Shown: positions 36,439 through 44,504, counted from the stretch's first letter. The stretch: DNA of 64,000 bases from Amphritea atlantica (GCF_018860855.1 NZ_JAHKQE010000020.1:124001-188000); one strand, 5' to 3'. Translations and numbers: made by a program. The notes: generated by a model not told the origin, from the sequence alone.

Positions 36439-37722
36439 TCAGACACCGATAATCAGGATGATCTGAGTATCAGGTTGTAATGGGGTGTTCGCTTTAGGGT
36501 GCTGACTCATAATCTGTCCCGCCGAGAAAGGGTCTTTTTCAGACAGTTGCTGCTCATACCAAAATACCTGATCTTGTAGTTCACCCAGTTTGCGCTCCGC
36601 TAATTGACGAGTGTAACCACTGACATTCGGCATCTTGGCAGCGCTATCAACCGTTTCTACAGTCTCCTCTTTCTCGGCAAGATCGATATCAAAACGAACA
36701 TTACCAAAACAGTTTGATGGGATACGGGCGAGATCATCGGCGGTTTCAAACAGCATCAGATCGGTTTGATTGGCAGCCGCCACCACTTTCAGATCAACAC
36801 TGGCTTTACTGATGCGATACCCGCCCTGCTTCGCCAATTTAGTACTGGCGCGCGAGATCGCATCTGAAGTCGAAAAGATAAGATCTTCACTCTTAACCGT
36901 TTTCGATTTAATCGGCACAACGCCACTGCCCTTCTTAATCAATCCTTCCAACTCACCGATACGATTATCTTTCAGTGTTAACTGATTCTGAAGCTCCGTC
37001 ACCCGTCGTTTTTCTATGTTTAACACTTCTAGCGTAGGCCGTTTATTTAACTCACTCTCAAGTTTTTTACGCTGCTGCTCTTTCAACTCGAGCTGTTGAG
37101 ATATTTCTCTCAGTTGGCCACTGCCCCGTTCTAACAATTTGATCCGATCTTCCTGCTGCTTCAGTTGCGACTTTAGCTGCGTTACCTGAGCTTTCTCAGC
37201 ATTGAGCATCTGCAGTGTTGGCCTTGCCTTTAATTCACTTTCTAACGTTTTACGAGTCTGCTCCTGACGCCGCAATTGCAAAGTCAGATCTTTTGTCGTT
37301 TCGCCAAGCTTGAGGTTTTCGGTTTCTAATAACTTGAACTTTTTAGTCTCAGCCACTGAACTGATCGCAGTCTTATTGATGCTGCCCGTAGGAATGCTAT
37401 ACAGAACCGTTGATGCCAAGGTCAATACCGGTTCATGGCTCAGTTTTATTGTGCCGAAATCCATGGTTTTTTGGCTATAGGTTTTAGGTGTATTACTGGC
37501 ATTCACCCATTCGCTATTCAACTTCACTTTGAGTAAAACCCGCGGTAAAAAGCCGCTAAAACGGCTACCGCACACCATACTCAATGCGCCATTGGAGGCA
37601 CTTTTACCGGAGGCAACCGCCGTCAGCCCACCGTTCACGGTATAGAAAAATAGTTGGGCATCCGTATTAGCCAACGGTTTGTTATTACTATCACGTAATG
37701 TGGCTTTAATATTGGTAGCCAT
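36439..37722 (-). CDS. Ig-like / coiled-coil / PASTA protein of the unknown operon
   Basis: A 427-residue four-part protein. Residues 1-100 look like a carboxypeptidase-regulatory or Ig-like beta domain (ATLRDSNNKPLANTDAQLFF, then SNGALSMVCGSR). Residues about 125-265 form a coiled coil with two similar units (149-202 and 210-267), each holding an RPTL..LN.EK segment and ending near GSG. Residues 280-350 contain a beta region (ISKASVDLKVVAAANQT, FGNVRFDIDL). Residues 364-427 are a PASTA domain (MPNVSGYTRQLAERKLGEL, HPKANTPLQPDTQIILII). No signal peptide. Likely a rod-like scaffold; function unknown. Confidence 0.7.
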   Translation of the reverse strand: MATNIKATLRDSNNKPLANTDAQLFFYTVNGGLTAVASGKSASNGALSMVCGSRFSGFLPRVLLKVKLNSEWVNASNTPKTYSQKTMDFGTIKLSHEPVLTLASTVLYSIPTGSINKTAISSVAETKKFKLLETENLKLGETTKDLTLQLRRQEQTRKTLESELKARPTLQMLNAEKAQVTQLKSQLKQQEDRIKLLERGSGQLREISQQLELKEQQRKKLESELNKRPTLEVLNIEKRRVTELQNQLTLKDNRIGELEGLIKKGSGVVPIKSKTVKSEDLIFSTSDAISRASTKLAKQGGYRISKASVDLKVVAAANQTDLMLFETADDLARIPSNCFGNVRFDIDLAEKEETVETVDSAAKMPNVSGYTRQLAERKLGELQDQVFWYEQQLSEKDPFSAGQIMSQHPKANTPLQPDTQIILIIGV

Positions 37723-37725
37723 AAT

Positions 37726-38388
37726 CTATCGTCCTTGTTCAAAGCGATACAGTAACGTCTGAGATTGCCCGAACAGATCGGCCGTCAGAGCAATCACCTG
37801 CCCTTCCGCTTCTTGGTTTGAGATGACTAAACCTGCTTCAGCATGGCCATTTTCATCCAATACCAGCGCGGCGCGTTCCAATCGGGTTGATGCCTTAAGA
37901 GCGCCCTTGCCCATCTTTTCGGACAGCTCTCGATCAATATTCAACTCCACCACCGCGCCCTTAAGCGAAGTGTCTGTTGATGTCTGGGCAAACACCTTCA
38001 CCTCAGCCTTACGGGTTGATGCTTGTTCGACACTGAGACTCAATTGAATCTGCGGCACCGTTGCATCCAGAGGCGCAGCCACCATGACACCTTTAATAAT
38101 ACTGGTGGCTGAACTGCTACTCTGCTGTGAGGTTTTAACCGGTAAAAACTGTAGGCGGGCTTTTTTTTGGCTAGCTAAACTGCGACCCGCACTCACCGGC
38201 ACCGTATCAGAGGCCGTCATCTGCAACTTCAACTCAAACTCCATCCGAGGGATGTGATAAACCATACTTTGCTGACCCATAGCGTTCATCACCGGATACT
38301 GATTCAACCGACTTTGGGCTTTGCTCAGACCATCCGCCAGATTAATTAAAAAGTCATCCAGGTTTTGCCCTTTAGCTACGTCATCCAT
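37726..38388 (-). CDS. Beta-rich unknown protein, distant member of the operon's family
   Basis: A 220-residue protein. The first 80 residues keep the family layout: a helix (LDDFLINLADGLSKAQSRL) then strands (SMVYHIPRMEFELKLQM). Further on come beta segments that look like a second Ig-like domain (IQLSLSVEQASTRKAEVKVF, LKGAVVELNIDREL, DENGHAEAGLVISN). No signal peptide or catalytic motif. It ends three bases before the coiled-coil PASTA gene, with AGGAG before its own ATG, so the two are translationally linked. The helix plus strand start recalls DUF2589 proteins, a weak similarity seen by eye. Confidence 0.6.
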   Translation of the reverse strand: MDDVAKGQNLDDFLINLADGLSKAQSRLNQYPVMNAMGQQSMVYHIPRMEFELKLQMTASDTVPVSAGRSLASQKKARLQFLPVKTSQQSSSSATSIIKGVMVAAPLDATVPQIQLSLSVEQASTRKAEVKVFAQTSTDTSLKGAVVELNIDRELSEKMGKGALKASTRLERAALVLDENGHAEAGLVISNQEAEGQVIALTADLFGQSQTLLYRFEQGR

Positions 38389-38409
38389 TCAAATATCTCC
38401 TGGTACCGA

Positions 38410-39342
38410 TCAACTAAAAAAAAGCTTTTTTTCCTGCTTGGCCATCGCTCTTCGCGCCGCTAAACGCTCTACCTGTCGATCACGAGCAATGTCAGCCAAG
38501 CGCTGCTCCCGTTTAGCCTCTGATTTTGCCAGCTGTTCAGCTAACATATCCTGCTGTCGCTTTGCCGCTATACGGGCATCTGAGTTGGCATTTTCTCGGG
38601 CTTGTAACTGTCGCTCCCGCTGCGCTTGCCAATCTTGCTGCTCCTGGCGTTGTAATAAACAAGCTTGCTCTAAGCGCTGCCTTTTTTGACCATCCGCTTC
38701 ATAAGCCTGAATCAATGCTTGCCGGCGTTTTAACGCTTGCGTCAAAATACGCTGATGCCGCTGATAGCCTTGTTCCCACTGCCGTTGCACCTCCTTCAAT
38801 CGACGTTGAGCATTGTCCTGCAGCGCTTTACGTTTCTGCTGTTCAAGCTGGGCAAAACGTTGTTGCATCTGTAATGCCTGACGCTTCTTTTGCTTAAGTT
38901 TTTCCAGCCGCGCCAGCTCCGCCTCTTTTAGCCCTCGGTCAAGACGCAAACGCGTGAGCGATCGCTGATTGATCTGCTGCCTAACCCGACTACGGTACGA
39001 TTCTCGCCGCTGCGCCTGTTGCTTATCTGCCAGACGGGATTGAGCCGAATGCTGCGGCATCGAAAAGCGCTGTTCATTCCAATCAGGGGCGACCGTATGC
39101 CCCGTGAGTTCATCCAACTGTTGAGCCAGCACTTGTTGCCGATTGACCAGTTCCTTTAACTCATCCGGCACATCCCCCATCTCCAACAGCTGCGTCAGCG
39201 GTCGCTGCGCAGTATCAGGCGCGGTCTTCAAAGCAGAAATGCCAGCCTCAGTGCTACGAACCGATGAATCTAGTGGGTTAGACTCAGTCCTAGGTTCTAC
39301 ACCGCTATCCAGTGCCGTCCAATCAAGATATTCACTCGACAT
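38410..39342 (-). CDS. Long Gln/Arg-rich coiled-coil protein
   Basis: A 310-residue protein that from about residue 95 to its C-terminal end (EKKLFFS) is one highly charged coiled coil rich in Gln, Arg, Lys and Ala (for example LEKLKQKKRQALQMQQRFAQ). The first 90 residues are polar and may bind a partner. No membrane segment. The start at 39342 has GAGG eight bases upstream; an in-frame GTG at 39357 also has a site. Such a rod could bridge or measure length in a larger complex, which is inference. Arg/Gln bias differs from its neighbours. Confidence 0.65.
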   Translation of the reverse strand: MSSEYLDWTALDSGVEPRTESNPLDSSVRSTEAGISALKTAPDTAQRPLTQLLEMGDVPDELKELVNRQQVLAQQLDELTGHTVAPDWNEQRFSMPQHSAQSRLADKQQAQRRESYRSRVRQQINQRSLTRLRLDRGLKEAELARLEKLKQKKRQALQMQQRFAQLEQQKRKALQDNAQRRLKEVQRQWEQGYQRHQRILTQALKRRQALIQAYEADGQKRQRLEQACLLQRQEQQDWQAQRERQLQARENANSDARIAAKRQQDMLAEQLAKSEAKREQRLADIARDRQVERLAARRAMAKQEKKLFFS

Positions 39343-39395
39343 CAGCGTCCCTCGCACGGTTCCTTGTCTCTGCTGCAGCGATCAATCAACACCGA

Positions 39396-39950
39396 TCACT
39401 CAGCAACCTTGTTTCTCTCCACGATTGCGCGAATACGTTCCTCCAACACCGCCGGAGCCGGTGTCGGCAAAATCTTAGTGCGCATTAAGCTCGAACCTTC
39501 GGCACTGTAGTTAAATTTATTCGCATAACGGGCGCTAACGGAGGTCGTCCTTGCCCTCGCCATACCCATCCCGAGAAACCCACCGGCCATCGCACTGATC
39601 GTTTTGGTTGATGATTTACGTTCAAACTCTGAACTCTGTGTGAAGCTGATTGACACCTTTATCTCAATCAATGACTCCGTAAACTGATAGAACGTGGGTG
39701 TAAAACCCAGTTCTAACAGGGACATCTCTTCACCATCAAACTTAACCAGTGATTTTTTAGTCACCGTGGTGACTTCACCCGTAATCGGATCGATTTCTGG
39801 CACCTCATATTCCCCGCCCATCATCTGGGCGAGCCGGAGGCTGGTTTCATCCATGGCATACTGGGCTTCCGCGATCGCAAGCCCCATACTGGTAATCATC
39901 TCCCCAAAGGGCACATCACTCAGTTCACGTCCAATACTTGGTCTGGCCAT
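39396..39950 (-). CDS. Paralogue A of the operon's structural-type family
   Basis: A 184-residue protein sharing three blocks with its neighbours. Block 1 is VPFGEMITSMGLAIAEAQYA with MDETSLRLAQMM. Block 2 is LLELGFTPTFYQFTESLIE followed by IKVSIS. Block 3 is YANKFNYSAEGSSLMRTKI with LPTPAPAVLEERI near the C-terminus. The block order (helix, then beta sandwich, then Pro-rich end) recalls DUF2589, but I cannot confirm this. No signal peptide, no catalytic motif. AAGGAG precedes the ATG. Closest to paralogue B, which lies 25 bases upstream. Confidence 0.7.
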   Translation of the reverse strand: MARPSIGRELSDVPFGEMITSMGLAIAEAQYAMDETSLRLAQMMGGEYEVPEIDPITGEVTTVTKKSLVKFDGEEMSLLELGFTPTFYQFTESLIEIKVSISFTQSSEFERKSSTKTISAMAGGFLGMGMARARTTSVSARYANKFNYSAEGSSLMRTKILPTPAPAVLEERIRAIVERNKVAE

Positions 39951-39975
39951 TGTTATTCTCCTTCAGCTGGCGCGA

Positions 39976-40536
39976 TTACGCTTCTGTCTCATCCTCAGTA
40001 TCGAACAAATCCCTGACTCGCTCTTCAAAAATAGCAGGCGGTGGAATCGGTACGAGATTACAACGCAATAAACTCGCACCCTCGGCGCTATAGCTATATT
40101 TGCTGGCGTATGTGGCATCCACGGTGGTGGCTTGAAGCTTGCTACTACCACCGAAAAAACCGCCAAACGCGGGTTTACTACGCTTGGTTCCCGTGGTTTT
40201 AGTATTGCGTGTATAAGAACTTTCTCTGGTTATCTTGATGGCAATTTTGACTTCTATAATATTGTTAGTGAACTGATAAAAAGTCGGTGAAAAACCTAGC
40301 TCCAACATACTGACTTTCTGCGCCTTACCCTCGGCATCCGTACCAAAATAGACGCGCGAATCCTCAGAGCCGGTAACCGTACCCGCCTCATCGAGAATAG
40401 GAACGCGTCCACCCATCATCTGGGCCACTCTGATACTGGCTTCATCCAATTCGTACTGCGCATCGGCAATGGCGAACGCCATCTCTCTGATCATCTCCCC
40501 CATGGGGACATTGAGTAGTTCCTGACCAATCGACAT
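39976..40536 (-). CDS. Paralogue B of the operon's structural-type family
   Basis: A 186-residue protein. Block 1 is VPMGEMIREMAFAIADAQYE with LDEASIRVAQMM. Block 2 is MLELGFSPTFYQFTNNIIE and VKIAIKI. Block 3 is YASKYSYSAEGASLLRCNL with VPIPPPAIFEERV. A Lys/Gly-rich linker (TKTTGTKRSKPAFGGFFGGS) lies between blocks 2 and 3, where paralogue A has a similar glycine stretch. AAGGAG is seven bases before the ATG. The near identity of block order with paralogue A points to a tandem duplication. Function unknown. Confidence 0.7.
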   Translation of the reverse strand: MSIGQELLNVPMGEMIREMAFAIADAQYELDEASIRVAQMMGGRVPILDEAGTVTGSEDSRVYFGTDAEGKAQKVSMLELGFSPTFYQFTNNIIEVKIAIKITRESSYTRNTKTTGTKRSKPAFGGFFGGSSKLQATTVDATYASKYSYSAEGASLLRCNLVPIPPPAIFEERVRDLFDTEDETEA

Positions 40537-40577
40537 AGTTAACTCCTTGCTAACCGTTAGCGGTGATTAAATAAACG

Positions 40578-41066
40578 TTATTCCGTCTCTGTAGACTGAG
40601 CGGCCTGCTGCCTACTGGCGATCCAGTTTTGAAACGCATTGGGAGGCGGAATTGATGAGATCCGTGCCGTAATCGAGCTACTGGCCTCGGATGAAAAACT
40701 GTATTTATTACTAAATTCAGCGCTGACCGTCGCCGCGAACATGACAAAATAGACGGCTCCGCCCACGGTTGCAGAGGTACCAAACTTAGTTTCAGTGGTG
40801 GTTGATGTAGACAATGACACCCGAATATCAATCGTCGCCTCATTGAAGTGATAAAACACCGGCGCAAATCCCAGCGAGATAAGCGACACTCGTTCACCAT
40901 CTCCGATATCAACCCCGTGCTCTTCAGCATCGCCCAATTGCATCGCCATCTGAATTGAATTGTCATCGAGGGCTCGTTGAGCCGACGCAATCGCAGTACC
41001 CAACTGAGTTAGCAACCCTGGCAGGGGTGACTTCTCTAATGAGGCCATCACTTTGCTATTCGACAT
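40578..41066 (-). CDS. Paralogue C of the operon's structural-type family
   Basis: A 162-residue member, the shortest. Block 1 is PLPGLLTQLGTAIASAQRAL with DDNSIQMAMQL. Block 2 is LISLGFAPVFYHFNEATID and IRVSLS. Block 3 is FSNKYSFSSEASSSITARI with SSIPPPNAFQNWI. The middle stretch (VGGAVYFVMFAATVSAEF) is more hydrophobic than in the others but too short and polar-flanked for a clear membrane helix. AGAGGA precedes the ATG. Function unknown. Confidence 0.68.
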   Translation of the reverse strand: MSNSKVMASLEKSPLPGLLTQLGTAIASAQRALDDNSIQMAMQLGDAEEHGVDIGDGERVSLISLGFAPVFYHFNEATIDIRVSLSTSTTTETKFGTSATVGGAVYFVMFAATVSAEFSNKYSFSSEASSSITARISSIPPPNAFQNWIASRQQAAQSTETE

Positions 41067-41080
41067 CGCTTTATCCTCTG

Positions 41081-41704
41081 TTAGCCTGGATCGACGGGGT
41101 CAACGGGATCCACGGGTGCCGGATCGGGATCGGCTGGCACTGGATCAACGGGATCAACTGGCTCTGGCGTCACGGCAGGGCCATCAGGGGCGGAAATGGT
41201 GCCGCCACCGGAGGCCGCATGATTACGGATAGCGTCCAGAAATGCCTGTGGTGGGGGAATCGATTTCATGGTGGTTTTAATCCGCGACACCGCTTCCATA
41301 TCGAACTCATATTTATGGTGCAGATCAAAGGAGATCGTGCCTGCAAAAGCCACCGGCAGACCGGCACTTTCAGTACTGCCTAAGCCTGCTTCAACCCCAA
41401 AGTCGATACCGGACTCCACTCGTACAGAGATCGTCACCTTAAATTCCATCTCGGTTTCTTTAAAGTGGTAAAACTGCGGAATAAAACCCAATTCAAGCAG
41501 GCTTCGCTCCCGAGACGTCCCGTCTACATCATTAAAACTAATCCGCGTTTCACTCAGCATCGTCGCCGCACGCACCGAAGTGGAATCGAGCTCATATTGT
41601 GCAGCGGCAATCGCCTTCGCGGTATTTTCAATTAACTTAGGGATGGGGACATCCATTAACGCTTGTCCCGGTGTCATCCCGGCTACCTGATTATCAAAAT
41701 TCAT
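41081..41704 (-). CDS. Paralogue D with Pro/Asp-rich repeat tail
   Basis: A 207-residue member. Block 1 is VPIPKLIENTAKAIAAAQYE with LDSTSVRAATML. Block 2 is LLELGFIPQFYHFKETEME and FKVTISV. Block 3 is LHHKYEFDMEAVSRIKTTM with KSIPPPQAFLDAI. It adds a C-terminal tail of about 37 residues built from P-V-D-P and related units (for example PEPVDPVDPVPADPDPAPVD), which should be extended and flexible. The tail could be a linker or a binding arm. It lies 14 bases before paralogue C. Confidence 0.68.
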   Translation of the reverse strand: MNFDNQVAGMTPGQALMDVPIPKLIENTAKAIAAAQYELDSTSVRAATMLSETRISFNDVDGTSRERSLLELGFIPQFYHFKETEMEFKVTISVRVESGIDFGVEAGLGSTESAGLPVAFAGTISFDLHHKYEFDMEAVSRIKTTMKSIPPPQAFLDAIRNHAASGGGTISAPDGPAVTPEPVDPVDPVPADPDPAPVDPVDPVDPG

Positions 41705-41722
41705 CTCCCTGACCTCGCTGAA

Positions 41723-42244
41723 TTAACCTGACACAATTAACTGTTGTGATAGCTGAAACGACCCCATCTGTTTCTGCTCTTTTAACAACTGATTTTTGGT
41801 TGCTTTGGAATACTTCAGAATGCGTGTGAAGGCTTTGGTATAGCGCGACTTATCCTGCACCCTGCTCTGCTGATATTCGGATACCGCTTCACGCGCCTGC
41901 AGATGCTGATCTAACTTGACCAACAAGCAGATCCGGCGAAACTTTAATACCGCTAGATCATTTTCCACCGCCACAGAAACCGGTAGCGTCTGGCTCTCAT
42001 ACTCGGCGATGGCCCGCTCACAATAATCTAACGCGGCCTCCTCTTCGCCCGCTTGCTCCAGACACTCAAACACCAGTTCCGATATATACCGCTGTAACAT
42101 CAAGGGAAATTGCTGAGCCATCCCCGCCTGTAATAATTTTTGTAACGTTAATAAAGCGGCCTCATACTTTTGTTGCCGTAATTGTTTGCCAACATCCTGG
42201 AGTACAACCTCCAGCTTTATTTTCGGGATCGTTGTTTTATTCAT
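41723..42244 (-). CDS. TPR-like helical repeat protein
   Basis: A 173-residue, fully helical protein with tetratricopeptide-like pairs: LRQQKYEAALLTLQKLLQAG, LEQAGEEEAALDYCERAIAE and LKFRRICLLVKLDQHLQARE. It has no signal peptide or catalytic motif. Its start overlaps the stop of the upstream gene by eight bases, so translation is coupled. In operons of this kind TPR proteins often act as chaperones or adaptors for the other products; that is inference. Confidence 0.65.
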   Translation of the reverse strand: MNKTTIPKIKLEVVLQDVGKQLRQQKYEAALLTLQKLLQAGMAQQFPLMLQRYISELVFECLEQAGEEEAALDYCERAIAEYESQTLPVSVAVENDLAVLKFRRICLLVKLDQHLQAREAVSEYQQSRVQDKSRYTKAFTRILKYSKATKNQLLKEQKQMGSFQLSQQLIVSG

Positions 42245-43364
42245 GGGTATTTCTCATTAATCGGCAGTGAACATCAAACTGATGAGCTTCATACTGAATC
42301 CACAACCCTTGATGAAGATTGGCATCCGCCTTGACAGACCAACCCTCCGTTGTTTCAACAAAGCTAACTGAACGCCCCATAATCGCGGTACACAGTTTTT
42401 CTAACCGCGCACACTGCACCGGCGCATCGGTAATATTTTCAAACGTGAGATTAAAACGAATACCCCCAATCCACTCAGCCGTGACGGCACAACCCTGTGC
42501 CACCAAGGCATTCATAATGGGCTCGTAATCAGCTATCGATGCAGAACGTTTTAAGATGATGGGAAGGCTTGTAAAAAGACGGGGATGAAGGTGTAGCGGG
42601 ATACCCAGTTGTGACGACAGAATCGTCGAGATCGCCTGTTGCTGCTGAGCCGAGTCAGGCACCGATTTAAGCAACAGATCAAAACGATAATAATCCTGAT
42701 TGTGAATCACCAATGGCAGGTGCAATTCATTCGCTTTTTGCCATAAAGACTGAGCTTTTTGAACCGTTAAATCGGTCAATTGCCAACACTGCGACTGCTC
42801 TGGCTGAGCACCGACTTGCTGTAAGCCGAATTCTCGATAATAAGCAATAAGACTCCTATCACCACCAGGCGCGTAAGCCACCACTGTATATTTCGCGCTA
42901 TCACTGCAAGACTTCATCAGTTCGATACCCGGCTTACTAAAGCGCTCAATCAGTTCATTCGCCACCGGCTCAGACAGATTTCCTAAAATAATAGCGGGGG
43001 TTTTACTCAAACAACTCAGCAGCTCTTCGCTACTTTGGCCGGTAAATAGGGCAAGATCGGTGATAAATGAGGTGATATGGGTGAAATCGGAGATATAAAC
43101 GGCTAATTCAAAACGTTCAAGCGGGGATAAACATTGTTCACTTTGCGGTAATAGATCACAGGGGAGATCTGCTTCTTTGAGCACACTCACCATCTCTTCC
43201 GCGCTGTGAATATCTAACTTAGCTTGCAATATAGACGGCGCCGTCAAAATGCGTCGAATACAATCTTGGCGGCTTAACCCCAAGCGCTGATGAAAGCGCC
43301 CGATTGACAGAACATCGGCATTGCCGACCCCCAAAACCCTTACCTGGTAACTTTGCTGATGCAC
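42237..43364 (-). CDS. Protein built of L7/L12-C-terminal-like repeats, first gene of the unknown operon
   Basis: A 375-residue protein starting at GTG. Residues 6-73 read like the C-terminal domain of ribosomal protein L7/L12: a strand (YQVRVLGVGN), then helices with LGLSRQDCIRRILTAPSILQ and HSAEEMVSVLKEADLPCDLL. Similar strand-helix-helix units follow at about 85-152 (FELAVYISDFTHITSFITDL, SKTPAIILGNLSEPVANEL), 158-220 and 226-297 (YRFDLLLKSVPDSAQQQQAI). The repeat reading is by eye and the later copies are weak. The fold is a protein-binding module (also like ClpS), so it may recruit partners. Confidence 0.6.
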   Translation of the reverse strand: MHQQSYQVRVLGVGNADVLSIGRFHQRLGLSRQDCIRRILTAPSILQAKLDIHSAEEMVSVLKEADLPCDLLPQSEQCLSPLERFELAVYISDFTHITSFITDLALFTGQSSEELLSCLSKTPAIILGNLSEPVANELIERFSKPGIELMKSCSDSAKYTVVAYAPGGDRSLIAYYREFGLQQVGAQPEQSQCWQLTDLTVQKAQSLWQKANELHLPLVIHNQDYYRFDLLLKSVPDSAQQQQAISTILSSQLGIPLHLHPRLFTSLPIILKRSASIADYEPIMNALVAQGCAVTAEWIGGIRFNLTFENITDAPVQCARLEKLCTAIMGRSVSFVETTEGWSVKADANLHQGLWIQYEAHQFDVHCRLMRNTHE

Positions 43365-43563
43365 GATATAGCCACTCTTAAAAAAGTGATTTTTTAGCTA
43401 TAACCGGTTTTTTACAAACTTACGGATCCGGGACAGCCACGGCCGATGCTTTTGCACCCCATCTTCATGACGGTTAAAAAAAGCTTAGGACAGAATCTGA
43501 AAGAATCAAACATAAGTTTGAAAATAAAATGGGGATTAAAAAATCAATAATATCTAGCGCAAA

Positions 43564-43596
43564 AAAAAACCGTTCAACAGAACGGTTTTTTATAAC
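43564..43596 (-). terminator. Terminator after the small Cys-containing protein gene
   Basis: An 8-bp stem (aaccgttc / gaacggtt) with a 4-base loop, flanked by A-run and T-run, so it can work on both strands. It lies just past the 43614 stop and isolates the unknown operon from the gene upstream. Confidence 0.85.
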
Positions 43597-43613
43597 AGAG
43601 GAACAAGCAGAGA

Positions 43614-43850
43614 TTAAGCGTGAACTTTTGCTTCCATATAGCGGGCATGGTCAGCTGCAACACGACAACCATAAACACCGACTTCACCTTTCCATCGCAT
43701 CCACGTGATAAAACCGCTGACGGCTTCAAACATTGAGCGGATCACAGACGTTGTCTCGCTACCACACTCATCGTAATAACCCATCGCTTGTAATTCACTT
43801 GCGATACGACGGTCATCACACTCTATTCCGGTAAACACCGATTGTTTCAT
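43614..43850 (-). CDS. Small conserved-looking protein of unknown function
   Basis: A 78-residue protein. The start at 43850 is chosen because AGGAG lies ten bases upstream; the longer frame to 43913 has no site. The sequence is compact with several Cys and Trp residues (FTGIECDDRRIASELQAMGY, FITWMRWKGEVGVYGC). It has no signal peptide or family I know. A strong terminator follows. Single-gene transcript. Confidence 0.65.
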   Translation of the reverse strand: MKQSVFTGIECDDRRIASELQAMGYYDECGSETTSVIRSMFEAVSGFITWMRWKGEVGVYGCRVAADHARYMEAKVHA

Positions 43851-43955
43851 TGGCGGGTCTCCTAACGGGTCACTATTTAGACATAAGTATAATACATATT
43901 TTGTGCAGCGCACAATAAAACTGTCTATTTAATAAACACCAAGCCAACGCTTCGA

Positions 43956-44423
43956 TCAATAAATACCCACATCAAGGCCCGCAGCCATCGTCATGCCTAA
44001 ATCTTCGCACTGTTGTAAAAATGTCTCATCCCAGTCGCCTCGACAGACCAACGGTGGCTGAATCCAGCGCCAACGCAAACCGGTACAAATGGTCTCCACC
44101 GCACGGCAAGTCCCCGTACCATCATGCCCTGCCCGCACATAGAGAGCACAGGGCAATCCCTGTTTCAGCGCTAACACCGGATAATAACAACGATCAAAAA
44201 AGTCTTTCAAAGCACCACTCATATAACCCAAGTTTTCAGTGGTGCCGAGAATAATAGCATCACAACCGAAGAGATCTTCTGGAGTGGCTTGCAAAGGCTC
44301 AACCCAACGACATTGCACCGCATCAATATCGGGATGATTGGCCCCGCGCAAAATGGCCTCAGCCATCCGGCGGGTATTCTGGGAAGGAGCATGGGCAACT
44401 AGCAGTAACTGTTTTATTGACAT
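43956..44423 (-). CDS. Flavodoxin-like NAD(P)H reductase family protein
   Basis: A 155-residue flavodoxin-fold protein: LLLVAHAPSQNTRRMAEAIL matches the phosphate loop, AIILGTTENLGYMSGALKDF (in two parts) the flavin-contact loop, and YVRAGHDGTGT the third loop. It probably binds FMN and acts as a small oxidoreductase. The start is uncertain: in-frame ATGs lie at 44423, 44435 and 44453, none with a strong site. The gene is divergent from, and nearly overlaps, the next one, so their promoters lie within each other's 5' regions. Confidence 0.82.
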   Translation of the reverse strand: MSIKQLLLVAHAPSQNTRRMAEAILRGANHPDIDAVQCRWVEPLQATPEDLFGCDAIILGTTENLGYMSGALKDFFDRCYYPVLALKQGLPCALYVRAGHDGTGTCRAVETICTGLRWRWIQPPLVCRGDWDETFLQQCEDLGMTMAAGLDVGIY

Positions 44424-44504
44424 ACTGTTTAACATCTCACTGTGACTATACATCCGCTATTGAGCAACGTAATCTTAGCCTTTCTGCCGATATGGAGCCA
44501 AATA

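Noticed and set aside
35846-37722. PASTA proteins as serine/threonine kinases or penicillin-binding proteins
   Set aside because: There is no kinase or transpeptidase domain, membrane helix or signal peptide.
38526-38897. Plus-strand frame of 123 codons opposite the coiled-coil gene
   Set aside because: It is the reverse reading of Gln/Arg-rich codons and has no start signal.
33219-43364. Reading the unknown operon as a type VI system, tailocin or phage tail
   Set aside because: No sheath, tube, baseplate, spike, PAAR or ATPase gene can be recognised, so the label is not justified.
43464-43613. Sigma-54 or clear sigma-70 promoter for the unknown operon
   Set aside because: No -24/-12 element was found, and possible -35/-10 pairs have poor spacing, so I could not place a promoter.
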